Assembly: GCA_948468465.1 (NCBI GenBank)
Contig: CAOKJJ010000063.1
Location: 1 to 26,137, forward strand
Reading direction: 5' to 3'
DNA from: an uncultured Eubacterium sp.
GTDB lineage: Bacteria; Bacillota_A; Clostridia; Lachnospirales; Lachnospiraceae
DNA: 26,137 nt
The notes under the pieces were generated by a model. The model was given only the letters and a program-made list of their open reading frames with translations. It ran no database searches and was not told the DNA's origin. The translations under genes and the position numbers were made by a program. Below, piece by piece: positions 22,005 to 26,137 of the stretch; the stretch's first letter is position 1; the number at the start of each line of letters is the position of its first letter.

Positions 22005-23714
22005 TCATTTTTCACACATGCACTTCATCATAACCATGCACCGCTTTTTGTAACATGCCACGCCATATTTTAACACTGTGCGCATGCCATCTTCGATCAG
22101 CTGCTGTTCATACCGATTATGGTCAATTTGCGCAAGCGCCTCGTGACAGCCTGCTGCTAAATCACCATGTTCCGGATACTTTATTTCTATTACCATGCCG
22201 ATCTCTTCTTCTTCAATCTCCACAAGAATATCACTATATCCCTCACCAGACTCCCGGTTCGAAAAAACTGCCCAGGCATCTTTATATGCTAACAGCCCCA
22301 TAAATATTCCATGGTAATAGTTTTCCTTCATCGGCTTTCTGACAAACGTATCCCGAATACTGACCGATTTTTTTAAATACAAGCCAAACTGCGTTTCAAC
22401 TTCCTGCGCATGCCCGCTTTTCAGCGCATTGCAAAACCGTTCCACCGCTTTTCCATCTTTACGGATGCTTTTTTCAAAAAATTCCATAATCTGCTCGGTA
22501 AATACTTTACGGATTTCCAGATTCGGAATTACAAGACGATACCAATCCCCGTCCGGTCGCTCCTTAAGCGTCAGATATCCAGTCGCAAGTAAAACGCTCC
22601 AAATATGATCCATAGAGCTATATAAATCCCTATAAGTTAAATCTTTCTTTATTTTTTTCACAACCGTCTCTCCGGCAACAAGACGCTCAATCTCCTGCTT
22701 TGTCGTCCCGTTATGCGCTTTTTCAATAAACTGCCTGATCACTTCATTGCCGCTCGTATTCGACCAATAATCCTGCGGAGCTGCATGACGGTCCGCCAGC
22801 AGCAAATCACAATAATTCAGCACATCCCAGGGACAATAAATCTGCGCATTTCCAAACCGGTATCCATCATACCAATCTTTGACCTGTTCATAAGCACCTG
22901 ACAGTTCAAACTCATCCAAAAGCTTTCTTACCTCCTCGTCTGTAAATCCAAAGCACGCATCAAAGCGAACATCCGTAACAGACAATATTTTCAGGTTATT
23001 CAGCCCTGTAAAAATACTTTCTTTTGCAATACGCAGACACCCGGTCAGTACCGCAAACTCTAAATAATCATTTGATTTTAATATCAGTCCGAACATCATC
23101 TGCATAAGCAGCGCCATCTGGTCATAATAGCCATTTGCAAACGCTTTCGCCAAAGGCACATCATATTCATCTATCAAAAAAATCACTTTCTGATCATAAT
23201 GCTTGTATAAAAATTCCGACAGCACCTTTAAACTGCTGCAAAGCACAGATTCCTTCCTGTCAACGCCTAATAACGTACGAAATTTTTCTTTTTCATAGTC
23301 CGTCAGACGGCTGCTTTCCAAAAGATACTGATGTCTGCGCACCTCTTCTTCTATCATAACGACGGTCATATCCCGTGCCATTTCATAACTCAGGCCGTTG
23401 ATATCTTTAAAAGACACCGCAATGACCGGAAATTTACCCATATAAGACGCACAGAGCTCCTGATCCTTTGCAATGTCAAGCCCATCAAACAGCCGCTTCC
23501 TGTTATCTTTTCCGCATTCAAAAAAACAGCGCAGCATGCTCATATACAAAGTCTTGCCAAAACGCCTCGGACGGGTAAACAAGTTCACTTTTCCCGGATT
23601 TTGAAGCAGTTCTCTGATCCATGCTGTCTTATCTATATAATAAAACTCTCCCTGACGAATTTCCTCAAAGCTCTCGATTCCAATCGGAATCCTCTTCCTT
23701 TTATTTTCCTTCAT
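22005..23714 (-). CDS. AAA-ATPase_like / PD-(D/E)XK nuclease-domain protein (copy 1)
   Basis: 569 residues with GGAG 10 bases before the ATG. The N-terminal ATPase of the AAA-ATPase_like type has the start YYIDKT..., a Walker A variant RPRRFGKT (48-55) and Walker B VIFLIDEYD (177-185). A middle helical part contains WYDGYRFG and YWSNTSGN, both hallmarks of the family. The C-terminal PD-(D/E)XK_9-type domain has YSDILVEI followed by MVIEIKY (D...E-x-K). These proteins are abundant and multicopy in gut Bacteroidota and Clostridia; their function is unproven. It is first in an operon with hflX and has its own promoter, divergent from copy 2. Confidence 0.9.
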   Translation of the reverse strand: MKENKRKRIPIGIESFEEIRQGEFYYIDKTAWIRELLQNPGKVNLFTRPRRFGKTLYMSMLRCFFECGKDNRKRLFDGLDIAKDQELCASYMGKFPVIAVSFKDINGLSYEMARDMTVVMIEEEVRRHQYLLESSRLTDYEKEKFRTLLGVDRKESVLCSSLKVLSEFLYKHYDQKVIFLIDEYDVPLAKAFANGYYDQMALLMQMMFGLILKSNDYLEFAVLTGCLRIAKESIFTGLNNLKILSVTDVRFDACFGFTDEEVRKLLDEFELSGAYEQVKDWYDGYRFGNAQIYCPWDVLNYCDLLLADRHAAPQDYWSNTSGNEVIRQFIEKAHNGTTKQEIERLVAGETVVKKIKKDLTYRDLYSSMDHIWSVLLATGYLTLKERPDGDWYRLVIPNLEIRKVFTEQIMEFFEKSIRKDGKAVERFCNALKSGHAQEVETQFGLYLKKSVSIRDTFVRKPMKENYYHGIFMGLLAYKDAWAVFSNRESGEGYSDILVEIEEEEIGMVIEIKYPEHGDLAAGCHEALAQIDHNRYEQQLIEDGMRTVLKYGVACYKKRCMVMMKCMCEK

Positions 23715-23773
23715 AAAAACCGCACTCCAAGCCTTCGCAGTACTTCCATTTGCTTTTTCACTGAACAGATACG

Positions 23774-23803
23774 ATTATAGCACATACTTCTGAAAGATGG
23801 CAA
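23774..23803 (-). promoter_or_regulatory. Promoter of AAA-ATPase_like copy 1 and hflX
   Basis: On the minus strand, -35 TTGCCA (23798-23803), an 18-base spacer and an extended -10 TGCTATAAT (hexamer 23774-23779). The close match to consensus makes this one of the strongest promoters in the window. Confidence 0.75.
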
Positions 23804-23813
23804 TATGATTTGG

Positions 23814-23842
23814 TTGCTGAATGTGCTTTTTCATGATATACT
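23814..23842 (+). promoter_or_regulatory. Promoter of AAA-ATPase_like copy 2
   Basis: -35 TTGCTG (23814-23819), a 17-base spacer and -10 TATACT (23837-23842). It stands back to back with the copy 1 promoter, with only 10 bases between the -35 boxes, so the two may compete for RNA polymerase. Confidence 0.7.
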
Positions 23843-23876
23843 CGTAACAGTCGGATCATGAAAGGAGGCCGCCATT

Positions 23877-25508
23877 ATGGGATTTTACTTAAACAGCGCA
23901 AAACCGCTTGCAATATATCAGGATGAAGCGAGTGCGGTTTACTTTATAGATAAAACAAAGATGCTGGAAGAACTCTTTCCGCTTATCCGTCAAAAAGAAA
24001 ATAAATATATCTGTATTACAAGACCGCGCCGTTTTGGAAAGACTGTAATGGCATGCATGATCTCGTCATTTTTTTCAAACGCATATGACGCCTCTGAAAT
24101 ATTTGACCAGCTTTATGTGTCGAAATCAGATGAATATCAGAATATGCGAAACAGGTTTCCTGTGATACACATTTCCATGAACGAGATTCCCAAACGCTGC
24201 AGCACTTATGAACAGTATATTTCCCGTATCGAAGAACGGCTTTTGCAGGATCTGTCCGCAGCTTATCCCCAGGCTGACATTTGCATGGATGATGCGCTCT
24301 GGGATGCATTTTTTTGCATTTACGAACAAGACAGAACCAATCGCTTTATTTTTGTTCTGGACGAATGGGATTTTATTTTTCACAAAGATTTTGTAACAGA
24401 ACAAGACCAAAAGCAATATCTGTCTTTTTTAAGCAGCCTGTTAAAAAACCAGCCTTACGCACTTATGGCCTATATGACTGGCATCCTCCCTATCGCAAAA
24501 TATTCCAGCGGTTCGGAACAGAATATGTTTTATGAATATACAATGGCATCCGAAGCAAAATACGCAGCTTACTTCGGTTTTACAGACATGGAAACAGATA
24601 CGCTGTATGAACGATACTGCGCACAATCCCGTACGCCGGCCATAACACGAGAAGAACTGCGCGTCTGGTATGACGGCTATCATACCAAATCCGGCGAAAA
24701 GCTCTATAACCCCCGCTCCGTAGTCGCGGCGCTTAAGAATCAAAACGTTGGAAACTATTGGACGAGCGCTGGCCCATACGATGAAATATTTTATTATGTA
24801 GAAAAAAATATCGCAGATGTGCGCGATGACCTTGCGCTTATGACTGCTGACATCCCCGTCCCAGCCAAAATACAGGAATATGCAGCCGTATCCATGCACC
24901 TTTCTACAAGGGATGAGATCCTCTCCGCCATGGTCGTTTATGGTTTTTTACGTTATGCGGATGGGTATGTAAGCATCCCTAACCGGGAACTGATGGGTAA
25001 GTTTACAGAAATGCTGCAAAAAGAACCTTCGCTTGGATATGTTTATCGGCTTGCAAAAAAATCCACACAAATGCTGCTGGCCACTCTGACCGGTGATACA
25101 AAGACCATGACAGAGATCCTCGAATATGCACACCATACAGAAACACCGCTTCTGCACTATAATAATGAAGCAGAACTGGCCGCAGTCGTAAATCTTGTTT
25201 ATCTTTCCGCACGGGATCATTATCGGATCGAACGCGAAGACAAGGCTGGCATTGGATATGTGGATTTCATTTTTTATCCGGAAACAGATAAAAAAGCTGA
25301 TTGTATTATTCTGGAACTAAAAGCAGGCGAAACGCCGGCAAAAGCCATCGAACAGATCAAAAACCGTCAATATGCACTTCGTTTTCAGGGAAAACTGCAG
25401 GAACAGCCAATCTACACCGGAAGAATCCTAGCTGTTGGAATAGCATACGACAAAAAGACGAAAAAACACGATTGCATCATAGATATTCTGCGAGATCGGC
25501 TATTATAA
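23877..25508 (+). CDS. AAA-ATPase_like / PD-(D/E)XK nuclease-domain protein (copy 2, divergent paralog)
   Basis: 543 residues with AGGAGG 9 bases before the ATG. Same plan as its neighbour at 22005: VYFIDKT, Walker A variant RPRRFGKT (49-56), Walker B FIFVLDEWD (about 162-170), YFGFTDMETD, WYDGYH, YWTSAGPYD, then a C-terminal nuclease-like domain with YVDFIFYP followed by IILELKAG (D...E-x-K). Apart from these motifs the two sequences differ strongly, so this is an old paralog or separate acquisition rather than a recent duplicate. It is monocistronic, between its own promoter and a terminator. Function unproven; ATP-dependent DNA transactions are plausible (inference). Confidence 0.9.
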   Translation: MGFYLNSAKPLAIYQDEASAVYFIDKTKMLEELFPLIRQKENKYICITRPRRFGKTVMACMISSFFSNAYDASEIFDQLYVSKSDEYQNMRNRFPVIHISMNEIPKRCSTYEQYISRIEERLLQDLSAAYPQADICMDDALWDAFFCIYEQDRTNRFIFVLDEWDFIFHKDFVTEQDQKQYLSFLSSLLKNQPYALMAYMTGILPIAKYSSGSEQNMFYEYTMASEAKYAAYFGFTDMETDTLYERYCAQSRTPAITREELRVWYDGYHTKSGEKLYNPRSVVAALKNQNVGNYWTSAGPYDEIFYYVEKNIADVRDDLALMTADIPVPAKIQEYAAVSMHLSTRDEILSAMVVYGFLRYADGYVSIPNRELMGKFTEMLQKEPSLGYVYRLAKKSTQMLLATLTGDTKTMTEILEYAHHTETPLLHYNNEAELAAVVNLVYLSARDHYRIEREDKAGIGYVDFIFYPETDKKADCIILELKAGETPAKAIEQIKNRQYALRFQGKLQEQPIYTGRILAVGIAYDKKTKKHDCIIDILRDRLL

Positions 25509-25544
25509 AAGCTTTGCAATCTGCTGCGGTAACCTGGATGAAGG

Positions 25545-25582
25545 AAAAACGCGACACTTTTGACATGGTGTTGCGTTTTTTT
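25545..25582 (+). terminator. Rho-independent terminator of AAA-ATPase_like copy 2
   Basis: A 13-bp stem with one G-U pair (25545-25557 with 25568-25580) and a 10-base loop ends in a run of seven Ts. It lies 36 bases after the stop codon. The rest of 25583-25760 shows no gene. Confidence 0.8.
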
Positions 25583-25760
25583 GTGGCTATGCGGACGCCG
25601 GATGAGGGGGAAATGGCCTGGCTGGTTTTCTCAAGCTCACAGAAATCACAGCGTTAAAAGCTGCTTTTTTCTATTTTATAGTAAAGTCCATTCAATATCT
25701 AAAAAATCACGCTTGACAGTTTCCACCACATACACTATAACACTGTTTTTAGTTTCCTCG

Positions 25761-25967
25761 TTATTGTTTATCTGGTATAAACTCCAGAATATCGTTTGGT
25801 TTGCAATTTAAAATGATACATAAACGTTCCAGTGTATAAACGGTAATTCCTTTATTATGTCTTAAATTATTGATTGTTCTGGGATTCAGTCCATGCTTTT
25901 CAATTAGTGTATAAGTGGTAATCCCTTGCTTTTCCATGGTCTCCCAGAGTGGCTTGTAACTAACCAT
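25761..25967 (-). CDS. Small Cro/CI (XRE)-type DNA-binding regulator
   Basis: 68 residues from the ATG at 25965-25967, with GAGAGGTGAT upstream; a longer frame to 26003 has no such site. Almost the whole protein is one helix-turn-helix domain: YKPLWETMEKQGITTYTLIEKHGLNPRTINNLRHNKGITVYTLERLCIILNCKPNDILEF. This matches the short XRE type in which the recognition helix is NPRTINNLRHN. No second domain. It is divergent from the partial gene at 26080 and probably controls that promoter and its own. Confidence 0.9.
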   Translation of the reverse strand: MVSYKPLWETMEKQGITTYTLIEKHGLNPRTINNLRHNKGITVYTLERLCIILNCKPNDILEFIPDKQ

Positions 25968-26011
25968 TTCATCACCTCTCCATAAATTTATTATGGATGG
26001 CAAAGTTTTAC

Positions 26012-26040
26012 TTGCACATGCTTACAAATGTATCTATACT
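26012..26040 (+). promoter_or_regulatory. Promoter of the right-edge gene
   Basis: -35 TTGCAC (26012-26017), a 17-base spacer and -10 TATACT (26035-26040), 39 bases before the start codon. Confidence 0.7.
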
Positions 26041-26056
26041 GTAATATGTATCTATA
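26028..26056 (+). repeat. Direct repeat over the promoter, candidate XRE operator
   Basis: ATGTATCTATA occurs twice (26028-26038 and 26046-26056), 18 bases start to start. The first copy overlaps the -10 box and the second lies just downstream. Position and spacing fit an operator for the divergent XRE-type regulator. Confidence 0.5.
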
Positions 26057-26079
26057 AACAAATACGAAAGGAGAATAAC

Positions 26080-26137
26080 ATGAAAGAACAAGATTTTATG
26101 GAGCAACTACTAAATCCCTTTGTAACAGACAGACTAG
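26080..26137 (+). CDS. Unknown protein, N-terminus only (runs off the window)
   Basis: ATG at 26080 with AAAGGAGAA about 6 bases upstream and an upstream promoter. Only 19 residues are visible (MKEQDFMEQLLNPFVTDRL), too few to name a family. It lies head to head with the XRE-type regulator and is probably under its control. Confidence 0.7.
   Translation, partial: MKEQDFMEQLLNPFVTDRL

Noticed and set aside
21396..22073. Plus-strand open frame of 225 codons
   Set aside because: Antisense to hflX; Ser-rich shadow translation, while hflX is certain.
25301..25657. Plus-strand open frame of 118 codons overlapping the end of AAA-ATPase_like copy 2
   Set aside because: It crosses the terminator at 25545-25582 and is a shifted frame of a well-supported gene; no sign that it is a real frameshifted continuation.

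Overview
The window looks like chromosomal DNA of a low-to-medium-GC Bacillota, most likely a gut Lachnospiraceae-type Clostridia. This is inferred from strong AGGAGG-type ribosome binding sites, sigma-A-like promoters, and the mix of families seen: a DUF4179 anti-sigma protein with its sigma factor, an Rpn-like protein, AAA-ATPase_like/PD-(D/E)XK proteins, and a fused sugar transferase/NDP-sugar enzyme. No rRNA, tRNA, CRISPR array or intact insertion sequence was recognised. Almost all genes lie on the minus strand; plus-strand genes are at 10245-10685, 23877-25508 and the partial gene at the right edge.

Region 1 (1-6060, minus): a compact five-gene operon read from a promoter near 6030-6057. 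In transcription order it encodes a CbbX/SpoVK-like AAA+ ATPase with a large uncharacterised N-terminal half, an Hsp70-like ATPase without the usual C-terminal lid, a long coiled-coil protein, a small zinc-ribbon protein, and a zinc-ribbon plus Sel1-like-repeat protein cut by the window edge. This is the best candidate for an undescribed system: two ATP-driven remodelling machines with a coiled-coil partner and two zinc-ribbon proteins, one carrying a recently expanded repeat array.

Region 2 (6079-9010, minus): a BlaI-type repressor and an M56 (BlaR1-like) membrane metalloprotease with a large extracellular domain that is not a penicillin-binding domain, behind a promoter with BlaI-like dyads. 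Region 3 (9059-10685): an Rpn-family PD-(D/E)XK-like protein with a tandem GISQ repeat, divergent from an unrecognised A/T-rich gene. Region 4 (10767-12786, minus): a small secreted His/Cys-rich peptide and an ECF sigma factor/DUF4179 anti-sigma pair.

Region 5 (13028-18781, minus): a four-gene glycan-initiation operon. It encodes a fused polyprenyl-phosphate sugar-1-phosphate transferase/NAD(P)-dependent sugar reductase-epimerase, a membrane PglF/CapD-type 4,6-dehydratase, a PglK-like ABC exporter and a small four-helix membrane protein. Together they could make, attach to lipid, and flip a 6-deoxy-HexNAc-initiated carrier. No glycosyltransferase for elongation is in view.

Region 6 (18791-25508): a GNAT-helical repeat fusion, hflX and an AAA-ATPase_like/PD-(D/E)XK protein on the minus strand, and a second member of that last family on the plus strand, with back-to-back promoters between the pair. 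Region 7 (25761-26137): a small Cro/CI-type regulator divergent from a gene that runs off the window, with a direct repeat over the promoter. No intergenic stretch reaches 300 bases.
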